The notes under the pieces: generated by a model
The model's input: the letters and a program-made list of their open reading frames with translations, nothing else
Told to the model about the DNA's origin: nothing
Database searches by the model: none
Program-made: the position numbers and the translations under genes
Shown: one piece after another, positions 6,986-13,818 of the stretch
How the letters are laid out: every line of letters starts with the position of its first letter
How positions within the stretch are numbered: position 1 is the first letter of the stretch
Assembly (NCBI GenBank): GCA_938005655.1
Contig: CALLNA010000109.1
Span: 1-18,957 of the forward strand
Length of the DNA stretch: 18,957 bases
Direction of reading: 5' to 3'
From: an uncultured Novosphingobium sp.
Lineage (GTDB): Bacteria > Pseudomonadota > Alphaproteobacteria > Sphingomonadales > Sphingomonadaceae

Positions 6986-7003
6986 CCTCCCGGCGGCGGG
7001 AGG
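6986..7003. repeat. Short hairpin CCTCCCG-N4-CGGGAGG
   Basis: A perfect 7-bp stem (6986-6992 with 6997-7003) and GCGG loop, 17 bp upstream of the AraC start on the minus strand, so within its probable 5' leader. The same stem occurs at 9822-9839. It could affect the AraC mRNA or simply be a dispersed repeat. Confidence 0.55.
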
Positions 7004-7144
7004 AGGACCGGCCCTGCATAGTCGATCGCGCGTCCGCTCGCCACCTCGCCGCGCATCCCATATCGAAGCGCGTGCGTCTCCTGCCGATACCGGGCTTGCC
7101 TGCTATGGCACTCGCCCGGCGATACACACGGGAGAGCAGACGCC

Positions 7145-8116
7145 ATGGTCACCATCGCCGACCACAAACGCGAAGCCGAGAAGCACGTCCTCTACGAGAA
7201 GGACCCGAAGACCCGGATCGCGACGATCACCTTCAGCCGGCTCGACAAGCACAATACCGCGACCATCGGGATGCGCGCCCGCTTCGGCGAGCTGGTCCAC
7301 AAGGCCAACATCGACGACGAGGTGAAGGTCCTGGTCATCCGCGGCGAGGGCGACAACCTCGGCTCGGGCGGCGACCTCGACGAGCACGGCGACCTCTACC
7401 TCAGCCCCAAGCCGGGCGACGGCTTCCTGGTCGACCTGGAGATCGACGATCCGGCGGTGAAGTATCCCCCGCCGGGCTCGTTCCGCTACCTCCACGGCCT
7501 GACCGACTATTACGCCAAGGCGCGCTCGGGCAACCGGCCGCTCCAGGAGTTCAAGAAGATCTCGATCATCGAGGCCAAGGGCTACTGCTACGGCTGGCAC
7601 TTCTACCAGTGCGCCGACGCCGACATCATCGTCTCCTCGGACGACGCGCTGTTCGGCCACCCCTCGTTCCGCTACGCCGGCTGGGGTCCGCGCATGTGGC
7701 AGTGGCTGGAGACGGTCGGCCTGCGCCGCTTCTCCGAGATGCTGTTCACCGGCCGCCCGTTCCAGGCCGACGAGCTGAAGGTCGCCGGCTTCGTCAACTC
7801 GGTGGTGCCGCGGGACCAACTGGAGGCCGAGACCGCCAAGTACGCCCACGCCTGCTCGATCACCCGCCCGACCGACGTGGTCGTCGCGCAGAAGACCTTC
7901 ATCGAGGCCTACAAGCAGTACCGCGGCGAATACTTCGGCTCGCTGCTGACCGGCTGGCTCGAAGGCATGTTGCCGCTGATGAAGGACGACGCCGAGAACG
8001 ACGTGAACCTGGGCAAGGACAGCACCTTCCAGCAGGGCATCGGCAAGGTCGTGAAGAACAACGACCTCAACTATCCGCCCGAGTGGCGCCTGTCGAAGAA
8101 GGGCCGGCAGGGCTAA
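7145..8116 (+). CDS. Divergent enoyl-CoA hydratase/isomerase (crotonase) family protein
   Basis: A 323-aa crotonase-fold protein, longer than the usual 260 or so because of an insertion around residues 85-135. The CoA-binding/oxyanion region GEGDNLGSGGDLDEHG (67-82) and second oxyanion segment KGYCYGWHFYQCADADI (145-161) are recognisable, then FGHPSFRYAGWGP (170-182). By alignment in my head with rat enoyl-CoA hydratase, the two catalytic glutamates are replaced by His152 and Ser174. It therefore probably does not perform simple hydration and may be a hydrolase, lyase or isomerase on a cyclic acyl-CoA. GGGAGAG at 7130-7136 supports ATG 7145. It is monocistronic, divergent from an AraC gene, and followed by the GIY-YIG repeat cassette. 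Fold certain, reaction unknown. Confidence 0.88.
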   Translation: MVTIADHKREAEKHVLYEKDPKTRIATITFSRLDKHNTATIGMRARFGELVHKANIDDEVKVLVIRGEGDNLGSGGDLDEHGDLYLSPKPGDGFLVDLEIDDPAVKYPPPGSFRYLHGLTDYYAKARSGNRPLQEFKKISIIEAKGYCYGWHFYQCADADIIVSSDDALFGHPSFRYAGWGPRMWQWLETVGLRRFSEMLFTGRPFQADELKVAGFVNSVVPRDQLEAETAKYAHACSITRPTDVVVAQKTFIEAYKQYRGEYFGSLLTGWLEGMLPLMKDDAENDVNLGKDSTFQQGIGKVVKNNDLNYPPEWRLSKKGRQG

Positions 8117-8150
8117 GGGCGCTCGCGCGCCCGCCTGTCCTCTCCTTGTC

Positions 8151-8554
8151 GTCATCCTGAACTTGTTTCAGGATCCATTTCTCGACATCGTCGGGATCAT
8201 GCGGGGGCGCGACAAACAGCCTTGCGTCTATATCCTCGCCAGCGGTCATTACGGGACGCTGTACGTCGGCGTTACCTCGGACTTGCTCGGACGGATGTGG
8301 CAACATCGCGAGGGGACCTTGCCGGGGTTCACCTCGCAATATGCGGTCCGTCGCCTCGTTCATTTCGAACTGTTCGGTCAAATGGACCTGGCGATCCTGC
8401 GCGAGAAGCAGCTCAAGCGCTGGCATCGGCAGTGGAAGATCAACCTGATCAACGAGGCGAATCCCGAGTGGCGCGACCTGGCCGTGGGATTGGGCTTGCC
8501 GGCCCTGGCTCCTCGCATGGGGAGGGATGGATCCTGAAACAAGTTCAGGATGAC
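8151..8554. mobile_element. GIY-YIG cassette bounded by inverted REP-like palindromes (doublet B)
   Basis: The left unit begins GTCATCCTGAACTTGTTTCA at 8151, with palindrome core 8154-8174 (8-bp arms ATCCTGAA/TTCAGGAT around CTTGT). The right unit is the same sequence inverted, core 8531-8551 and ending ATGAC at 8554. Both are followed inward by a GGATCCAT-type tail. Between them lies only the GIY-YIG gene. The same units occur without a gene between them at 17962-18051. The layout suggests a repeat doublet that carries or captured a nuclease gene. Calling it mobile is inference; no target duplication could be defined. Confidence 0.55.
8199..8537 (+). CDS. GIY-YIG nuclease domain protein (UPF0213-like)
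   Basis: A 112-aa single-domain protein carrying the GIY-YIG core: V10-Y11-I12 (variant of G-I-Y), Y22-V23-G24, R32, H36 and the metal-binding Glu69 in LREKQLKRW, then the NPEWRDL ending common to UPF0213-type proteins. The catalytic set looks intact, so it could cut DNA. ATG 8199 is chosen; a TTG at 8163 in the same frame would add 12 residues encoded by the palindromic repeat, an unlikely start. The stop TGA (8535-8537) lies inside the right palindrome, so the last residues are repeat-derived. Base composition is visibly less GC-rich than its neighbours, in line with transfer or a selfish element. It is unrelated to the surrounding catabolic genes. Cellular role unknown. Confidence 0.85.
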   Translation: MRGRDKQPCVYILASGHYGTLYVGVTSDLLGRMWQHREGTLPGFTSQYAVRRLVHFELFGQMDLAILREKQLKRWHRQWKINLINEANPEWRDLAVGLGLPALAPRMGRDGS

Positions 8555-8581
8555 GGCATGGCGTATGGAGGACGGCTCACC

Positions 8582-8602
8582 CATCTGCATCAAATGCAGA
8601 TG
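8582..8602. promoter_or_regulatory. Perfect 9-bp inverted repeat upstream of AraC gene
   Basis: CATCTGCAT (8582-8590), CAA and ATGCAGATG (8594-8602) form a perfect dyad about 100 bp upstream of the AraC gene at 8701 and 28 bp past the repeat cassette. It could be an operator for this or another regulator, or a hairpin ending transcription from the GIY-YIG side. No copy of it was noticed elsewhere in the window. Confidence 0.4.
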
Positions 8603-8700
8603 CCCCTGCACCCCCTGCTTGGAGCCTTCGCGCCAGGTCATTACCGTCCCAGTCAATAAGCCGACGCGAATCGGCGTGCCTCTAGGGGCAAGGCGGGAGA

Positions 8701-9732
8701 ATGCTCGACATGGCCGAAATGCTGTTTTCCTTCGACCGGAAGAACTACCGCGAATGCCAGGACCTGTTCCGCGGCGAGCGCGACCAGGAATACTATCGCG
8801 GCGATTTCCGCATCGAGGACGCCTCGGTGATCGACGTCCGCTCGGAGCGCAAGGCGGTCGGGCCGATCTCGATCATCAAGCAGCGCTCGGCGACGAACCT
8901 GTCGTTCCGCCGCACCCGCCAGCACATCCGCGAAGACGCGACCGACCTGTCGGTGCTGTGGTTCGTCAAGCACGGCAGCCTGGTCTTCTCCAACCAGTGC
9001 GGCAACAAGGTCGCCAATCCCGGCGATTTCGCGATCACCCGCTCGATGAGCCCGTTCTTCATCGAGTGCCGCACCGACAGCGAGGCGGTGCACGAGGTGC
9101 TGCACGTCACCGTGCCGACCCATATCCTGCGCGCCCATATCGCCCACGATTTCAGCACCGGCCTGTTCATGCCGGTGGCGCGGGCCGAGATGGCGATTGC
9201 CGAGAACATCCTGACCGACGTGTTCGAGGACGACGGCGGCCTGGCCGAGGATTCCGCCCGCACCCTGGTCGAGACCGCGCTGCGCCTGATCGGCAACGCG
9301 GTGAAGGCCAGCGACGAGGCCGCGCCCTGCCGCCAGACCATCGCCGACCGCCGCCTGGCCGAGGTGCTGCGCTTCATCGAGGTCCACCTCTCGGACCCGC
9401 AGCTCTCGACCGCGATGGTCGCCAAGGGCTGCGGCATCTCGCCGCGCTACCTCTCGTTCCTGCTGCGGCTCAAGGGCACCTCGTTCTCCGAACTGGTCTG
9501 GGAGCAGCGGCTGGAGAAGGCGCGCACCTGGCTCTCGGCCAGCGACCCGCGCGACATCTCGATCAGCGAGATCGCCTATGGCGTCGGCTTCAAGAGCCCG
9601 GCCCATTTCAGCCGCATGTTCAAGCGCGTGTTCAAGGTGAATCCGCGCGAGTTCCGCAGCGAGGTCCACGGCGGGCTGCTCAACCCGGCGGATGGCTACG
9701 AGGAAGTCGCCGAGGCCCCGCTGCTGCAATAG
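8701..9732 (+). CDS. AraC-family transcriptional regulator (AraC-binding-like-2 N domain)
   Basis: A 343-aa regulator. The N-terminal half contains a cupin-like sensing domain of the PF14525 style (SVLWFVKHGSLVF followed by GDFAITRSMSPFF), and residues of about 215-325 make the AraC DNA-binding domain: first HTH around LSTAMVAKGCGISPRYLSFL, second around ISISEIAYGVGFKSPAHFSR, then MFKRVFKVNPREFRS. The start is either ATG 8701 or ATG 8710; GGGAG at 8695-8699 is better spaced for 8710, while AGG at 8691 suits 8701. The gene stands alone between the GIY-YIG cassette and a hairpin, with the oxidoreductase operon 141 bp downstream on the same strand. It may activate that operon, but no shared binding site was identified. 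Confidence 0.9.
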   Translation: MLDMAEMLFSFDRKNYRECQDLFRGERDQEYYRGDFRIEDASVIDVRSERKAVGPISIIKQRSATNLSFRRTRQHIREDATDLSVLWFVKHGSLVFSNQCGNKVANPGDFAITRSMSPFFIECRTDSEAVHEVLHVTVPTHILRAHIAHDFSTGLFMPVARAEMAIAENILTDVFEDDGGLAEDSARTLVETALRLIGNAVKASDEAAPCRQTIADRRLAEVLRFIEVHLSDPQLSTAMVAKGCGISPRYLSFLLRLKGTSFSELVWEQRLEKARTWLSASDPRDISISEIAYGVGFKSPAHFSRMFKRVFKVNPREFRSEVHGGLLNPADGYEEVAEAPLLQ

Positions 9733-9821
9733 GCGCGGCGCTTGCCCTGGGGGTCAACTGGCGGGGCGGGACGGTGCATCGCCTTTGTCCGCGCGTTCCG
9801 TAGAACGGCCTTCCTGTTCCT

Positions 9822-9839
9822 CCTCCCGCGGGCGGGAGG
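9822..9839. repeat. Short hairpin CCTCCCG-N4-CGGGAGG between AraC and oxidoreductase genes
   Basis: A perfect 7-bp stem (9822-9828 with 9833-9839) around CGGG, identical in stem to the copy at 6986-7003. It lies 90 bp after the AraC stop and 34 bp before the oxidoreductase start, so it may act as a terminator or leader structure. No U-run follows. Confidence 0.55.
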
Positions 9840-9873
9840 GGAAGCCCCGCGCATTCCCTGAGGCAGCCGACCC

Positions 9874-12800
9874 ATGACTAAGACCGTCGTCACGCTCGGC
9901 GACAAGTACAGCCAGCCTTCCGGGCAGGTCATGCTCTCCTCGCTCCAGGGCGTGGTGCGGCTGCTGCTCGACCAGGCGCGGCGCGACCGGGCGGCGGGGC
10001 TGAGGACCGCCGGCTACGTGACCGGCTATCGCGGCTCGCCGATCACCACGCTCGACGCGCAGCTCTGGGCGAACGAGGCGCTGCTGGCCGAGCACGACAT
10101 CCGCTTCGAGCCCGGCCTCAACGAGGAGCTGGCGGCGACGAGCTTGCGCGGCACGCAGGAGCTGCCCGCCTTCGGCCGCCCCCGCGTCGATGGGGTCTTC
10201 GCCCTGTGGTACGCCAAGGGCGTCGGGGTCGACCGCGCGATGGAGGCGCTTAAGCTCGACAATTTCGGCGGGACCTCGGCCCAGGGCGGCGTGCTGGTCC
10301 TCGCCGGGGACGACCATGCGGCGAAGTCCTCGCTCTCCGCGCACCAGTCCGAGCATACGCTGATCGCCGGCTTCGTCCCGGTGCTCTATCCGGCGACGAC
10401 CGACGAGATCCTGTCCTACGGCCAGCTCGGCTGGGCCATGTCGCGCAATTCCGGCCTCTATGTGGGCATGAAGACGATCACCGACACGCTGGACCTGACC
10501 TCCACGGTCACGCTGCCCGAGCCGGATTTCCCGATCGCCATGCCGGAAGGCCCGGCGGGTGTGATGCTCCACGCCCGGCCCGGCTCGATGGCGCTGGAGC
10601 AGGAGCGGATGGTGGTCGAGCACCGCCTGCCCCAGGCGCTGCGCTTCGCCGCCGCCAATGGCCTCGACCGGGTGACGCACGACGCGCCGCGGCGGCGGCT
10701 GACGATCGTCACCGGGGGCAAGGCCTGGCTCGACCTGTGCCAGGCGCTGGCGGACCTCGGGCTGGACGCGGGCAAGTGCCGCGACATCGGCCTCCGGGTG
10801 GTCAAGCTCGGCCTGGTCTGGCCGCTCGACCCCGCCTTCGCCCGCGCCGCCTGTGGCGGCAGCGCCGAATTGCTGGTGGTCGAGGAGAAGCGCCCGCTGA
10901 TCGAGGAGCAGCTCGCGCGGGTGTTCTACGGCACGGCCGACGCGCCGGCATTGACCGGCAAGGCCGAGCCCGACGGGACGCCGCTGCTCTCCGCCGTGGG
11001 GGTGCTCGATCCCGGCGCGGTGCGGCGCGCGCTGGTCCGGCGGCTGGCGGCGCACGGGCTGCTCGGCGACGAGGCGCGCTCGCGCGACCAGGTGCTGTGC
11101 CGGCTGGAGGGCGCGGCGCTGAAGGCCGAGGCGGTCCGCCCGGCCTATTTCTGCTCGGGCTGCCCGCACAACACCAGCACCGTGGTCCCCGAGGGCTCGA
11201 ACGCGATGGGCGCGACGGGATGCCATGGGCTCGCCGTCTTCATGCCCGCGCGGCGGACGATGCAGACCGTGGGCATGGGCAGCGAGGGGATGCCCTGGGT
11301 CGCGGCGCAGAGCTTCGTCGACACGCCGCACATGTTCCAGAACCTCGGCGACGGGACCTATACCCATTCCGGCCTGCTCTCGATCCGCGCCTCGGTCGCG
11401 GCCGGGAGCAACGTCACCTTCAAGGTGCTCTACAACGACGCCGTGGCCATGACCGGCGGCCAGCCCGCCGAGGGCGCGCTTACGGTCGAGCAGATCGTGC
11501 GCGAGCTGGCGATCGAGGGGGTGAAGCCGGTCGTCCTGCTGAGCGAGCAGCCCGAGCGGTTCGACCGGCAGGCGCTGCCCGGCGTCCGGGTGCTCCACCG
11601 CGACCACCTCGACGCGGTCCAGCGCGAGCTGCGCGAGGTCAAGGGCACCTCGGCCATCGTCTACGACCAGACCTGCGCCAACGAGAAGCGGCGGCGGCGC
11701 AAGCGCGGCGACTATCCCGATCCCGACCGGCGGCTCTACATCAACCCGGCGGTCTGCGAGGGCTGCGGCGATTGCTCGGCCCAGTCGAACTGCCTGTCGA
11801 TCGAGCCGATCGAGACCGAGTTCGGCCGCAAGCGCAGGATCGACCAGTCGACCTGCAACAAGGACTATTCCTGCGTGAAGGGCTTCTGCCCGAGCTTCGT
11901 CACGGTCCGCGGCGGCGCCCTGGCGCGGCGCGGCTTCGACCGCGCGGAGCTGGCGCGGCGGATGGAGCGGGTGCCGGACCCGCCGGTCCTCGCCGGGGAG
12001 CGGGCGCTGCTCGTCACCGGGATTGGCGGGACCGGGGTGCTCACGGTCGGCGCGCTGATCGCCATGGCCGCCCATGTCGAGGGCCGCGTCGCCAAGGTGC
12101 TCGACATGACCGGCATGGCCCAGAAGGGCGGGGCGGTGACGAGCCATATCCGCGTCGCCGACGCGGTCGCGGCGATTCCCAGCGCGCGGCTGCGGGCGGG
12201 CCAGGCCGACGTGGTGATCGCCTGCGATCTCGTCGTCGGCTCCTCTCCCGAGGTGCTGATGCTGTCGCGCGCCGACACCCGCCTGGTCGCCAATGCCGAT
12301 GTTGCGCCGACCGGCGAGTTCCAGACCAACCAGTCGCTCGACCTCTCGGCCAGCCGGTTCGTCTCGGCCATCGCCAAGCGGATCGACGCCGCCAACGTCG
12401 AGACCATCCGCGCCGGCACCCTGGCGACGCGGCTGGTCGGCGATTCGATCTACACCAACCTGATGATGGTCGGCTTCGCCGCGCAGTGCGGCCTGCTCCC
12501 GGTCGGGATCGCCGCGCTGGAGGAGGCGGTGCGCCTCAACGGGGTGAAGGTCCGCGATAATCTCGACGCCCTGGCGCTCGGCCGGCTCGCGGCGATCGAT
12601 CCCGAGGCGCTGTGGGCGCTGAGCGGGCAGGATGCGGCAGCCCCGGAGGAGCCGCGCACGCTCGAAGCGATGCTGGCGAGCCGCACGGCCCTGCTGACCG
12701 CCTATCAGGACGCGGCCTATGCCGCGCGCCATCGCGGCTTCGTCGAGGAGATCGCCGGCCGGCTCGCGGGGCTCGACGCCGAGCCTTTCCTGATCGAGGT

Positions 12801-13329
12801 GGCCCGCGGCCTCGCCCGGCTGATGGCCTACAAGGACGAGTACGAGGTGGCCCGGCTCTACACCGATCCGGCCTTCATGGCCGGGCTGGCCGACACCTTC
12901 TCCGGCAAGCTCAAGCTCTCGCTGAACCTCGCTCCGCCGCTGCTGCCGCTGGGCAAGGACCCGCGCACCGGGCGGCCGCGCAAGATCGCGGTGGGCGGCT
13001 GGGTCCTCCCGCTGTTCCGCCTGCTGCGCCGGGGCAAGGCGCTGCGCGGCACCCCGTTCGACCCCTTCGGCCATACCGCCGAGCGCCGCCTGGAACGCGC
13101 CCTGATCGGCGAGTACCAGGCGATGGTGCGGAGCCTGGCCGAGGGGATGACCGCCGGGAAGCTGGCCCTTGCGACGGAGATCGCCGCCGCCCCGGCGCTC
13201 GCCGCGGGCTACGGCCCGGTCAAGGAGGCCGGCGTCGCCGCATATCGCGCCCGCGTTGAAGCGCTGCTCGCGGCTTTTCGCTTGGAAACCGCGCCGGGCG
13301 ATGAGAAAGCTGCCGCCGAAATCGCTTAG
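9874..13329 (+). CDS. Indolepyruvate ferredoxin oxidoreductase, fused alpha-beta type
   Basis: An 1151-aa single-chain 2-oxoacid oxidoreductase. The N-terminal part (DKYSQPSGQV, then GYVTGYRGSP near residue 48) is the pyrimidine-binding half. The CSGCPHN motif (C427, C430) precedes the thiamine-diphosphate site NLGDGTYTHSG (G492-D493-G494) with N521 in LYNDAVAMTGG. An iron-sulfur segment has C628-x2-C631-x2-C634-x5-C640, then C661, C667 and C672. The C-terminal gamma-type domain starts at TGIGGTG (715-721). Relatives decarboxylate indolepyruvate, phenylpyruvate or similar 2-oxoacids to acyl-CoA while reducing ferredoxin. Length and order match the fused form found in many proteobacteria. No ferredoxin gene is near. 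A small barrel protein follows after 12 bp. The start ATG 9874 fits family N-termini, although its ribosome site is weak. Confidence 0.93.
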   Translation: MTKTVVTLGDKYSQPSGQVMLSSLQGVVRLLLDQARRDRAAGLRTAGYVTGYRGSPITTLDAQLWANEALLAEHDIRFEPGLNEELAATSLRGTQELPAFGRPRVDGVFALWYAKGVGVDRAMEALKLDNFGGTSAQGGVLVLAGDDHAAKSSLSAHQSEHTLIAGFVPVLYPATTDEILSYGQLGWAMSRNSGLYVGMKTITDTLDLTSTVTLPEPDFPIAMPEGPAGVMLHARPGSMALEQERMVVEHRLPQALRFAAANGLDRVTHDAPRRRLTIVTGGKAWLDLCQALADLGLDAGKCRDIGLRVVKLGLVWPLDPAFARAACGGSAELLVVEEKRPLIEEQLARVFYGTADAPALTGKAEPDGTPLLSAVGVLDPGAVRRALVRRLAAHGLLGDEARSRDQVLCRLEGAALKAEAVRPAYFCSGCPHNTSTVVPEGSNAMGATGCHGLAVFMPARRTMQTVGMGSEGMPWVAAQSFVDTPHMFQNLGDGTYTHSGLLSIRASVAAGSNVTFKVLYNDAVAMTGGQPAEGALTVEQIVRELAIEGVKPVVLLSEQPERFDRQALPGVRVLHRDHLDAVQRELREVKGTSAIVYDQTCANEKRRRRKRGDYPDPDRRLYINPAVCEGCGDCSAQSNCLSIEPIETEFGRKRRIDQSTCNKDYSCVKGFCPSFVTVRGGALARRGFDRAELARRMERVPDPPVLAGERALLVTGIGGTGVLTVGALIAMAAHVEGRVAKVLDMTGMAQKGGAVTSHIRVADAVAAIPSARLRAGQADVVIACDLVVGSSPEVLMLSRADTRLVANADVAPTGEFQTNQSLDLSASRFVSAIAKRIDAANVETIRAGTLATRLVGDSIYTNLMMVGFAAQCGLLPVGIAALEEAVRLNGVKVRDNLDALALGRLAAIDPEALWALSGQDAAAPEEPRTLEAMLASRTALLTAYQDAAYAARHRGFVEEIAGRLAGLDAEPFLIEVARGLARLMAYKDEYEVARLYTDPAFMAGLADTFSGKLKLSLNLAPPLLPLGKDPRTGRPRKIAVGGWVLPLFRLLRRGKALRGTPFDPFGHTAERRLERALIGEYQAMVRSLAEGMTAGKLALATEIAAAPALAAGYGPVKEAGVAAYRARVEALLAAFRLETAPGDEKAAAEIA

Positions 13330-13341
13330 GAGAGGACCCTC

Positions 13342-13674
13342 ATGGCCAAGTTCAAGCTCGTCGCGCTCAGCACCCCGGTCGCCGGCAAGGAAGAGGAATT
13401 CCACGACTGGTACCAGAACAAGCACCTGCCCGAGATCATCTCGATGCCGGGCGGCGTCGGCGCGCAGCGCTACAAGCTGGTGGCCAAGCTGATGGGCTCC
13501 GACACCAACCAGTACCTCGCGATCTACGACATCGAGATCGACGATCCGATGCAGTTCCTCGGCGCGGTGGGCAAGGCCTCGGCCGAGGGCAAGCTGACCC
13601 AGACCGAGGCCAACGACATGGGCACGGTCTATACCGCGCTGTTCAGCGAGCTGGGCGAACGCGTCGGGGCGTAA
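13342..13674 (+). CDS. Small dimeric alpha-beta barrel protein (EthD-like)
   Basis: A 110-aa protein with the pattern of ferredoxin-like dimeric barrels: strand FKLVALSTPV (4-13), EFHDWYQNKHLPEI (19-32) with the W-Y and H-L-P-E residues seen in EthD-type proteins, PGGVGAQRY (36-44), and strand YLAIYDIEI. AGGAG at 13328-13332, overlapping the previous stop, supports ATG 13342. It lies 12 bp after the oxidoreductase and is clearly co-transcribed. EthD-like proteins are usually cofactor-poor helpers or small enzymes in catabolic operons, so it may handle an intermediate or product of the oxidoreductase. No specific function can be assigned. A perfect inverted repeat follows and probably ends the transcript. 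Confidence 0.8.
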   Translation: MAKFKLVALSTPVAGKEEEFHDWYQNKHLPEIISMPGGVGAQRYKLVAKLMGSDTNQYLAIYDIEIDDPMQFLGAVGKASAEGKLTQTEANDMGTVYTALFSELGERVGA

Positions 13675-13714
13675 GTCCCGGCCGTATTTGCGACACCACC
13701 TCCAACCCCGTCCC

Positions 13715-13788
13715 CCCGGGCTTGACCCGGGGTCCCGCTTGTTGCGCGGGGCTCGCCGTAGACAGCGGGACCCCGGGTCAAGCCCGGG
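13715..13788. repeat. REPIN-like doublet C with perfect 25-bp arms; likely bidirectional terminator
   Basis: Arms 13715-13739 and 13764-13788 are perfectly complementary over 25 bp around a 24-nt loop. Each arm contains its own palindrome (CCCGGG-CTTGA-CCCGGG and inverted copy) plus a TCCCGCT tail. It lies between the convergent ends of the barrel-protein gene and the minus-strand crotonase, so it can fold in both transcripts. Same family as doublet A, with GGGCTTGACCC in place of GGACTTGATCC. Confidence 0.8.
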
Positions 13789-13818
13789 TCGACGGGAGTG
13801 TTGGGGGCTTTTGCTCCG

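Noticed and set aside
6049..8160. A 703-codon plus-strand frame spanning the AraC and crotonase genes
   Set aside because: It is antisense to the AraC gene and out of frame with the crotonase, has no recognisable domain and crosses an intergenic region.
8163..8198. TTG start adding 12 residues to the GIY-YIG protein
   Set aside because: The added residues are encoded by the palindromic repeat and no ribosome site precedes the TTG. ATG 8199 leaves the whole domain intact.
9754..13425. A 1223-codon open frame on the minus strand opposite the oxidoreductase
   Set aside because: It mirrors a real gene with clear motifs in a GC-rich genome, where antisense frames stay open by codon bias. Its translation is low-complexity Arg/Gly/Ala/His-rich without family motifs.
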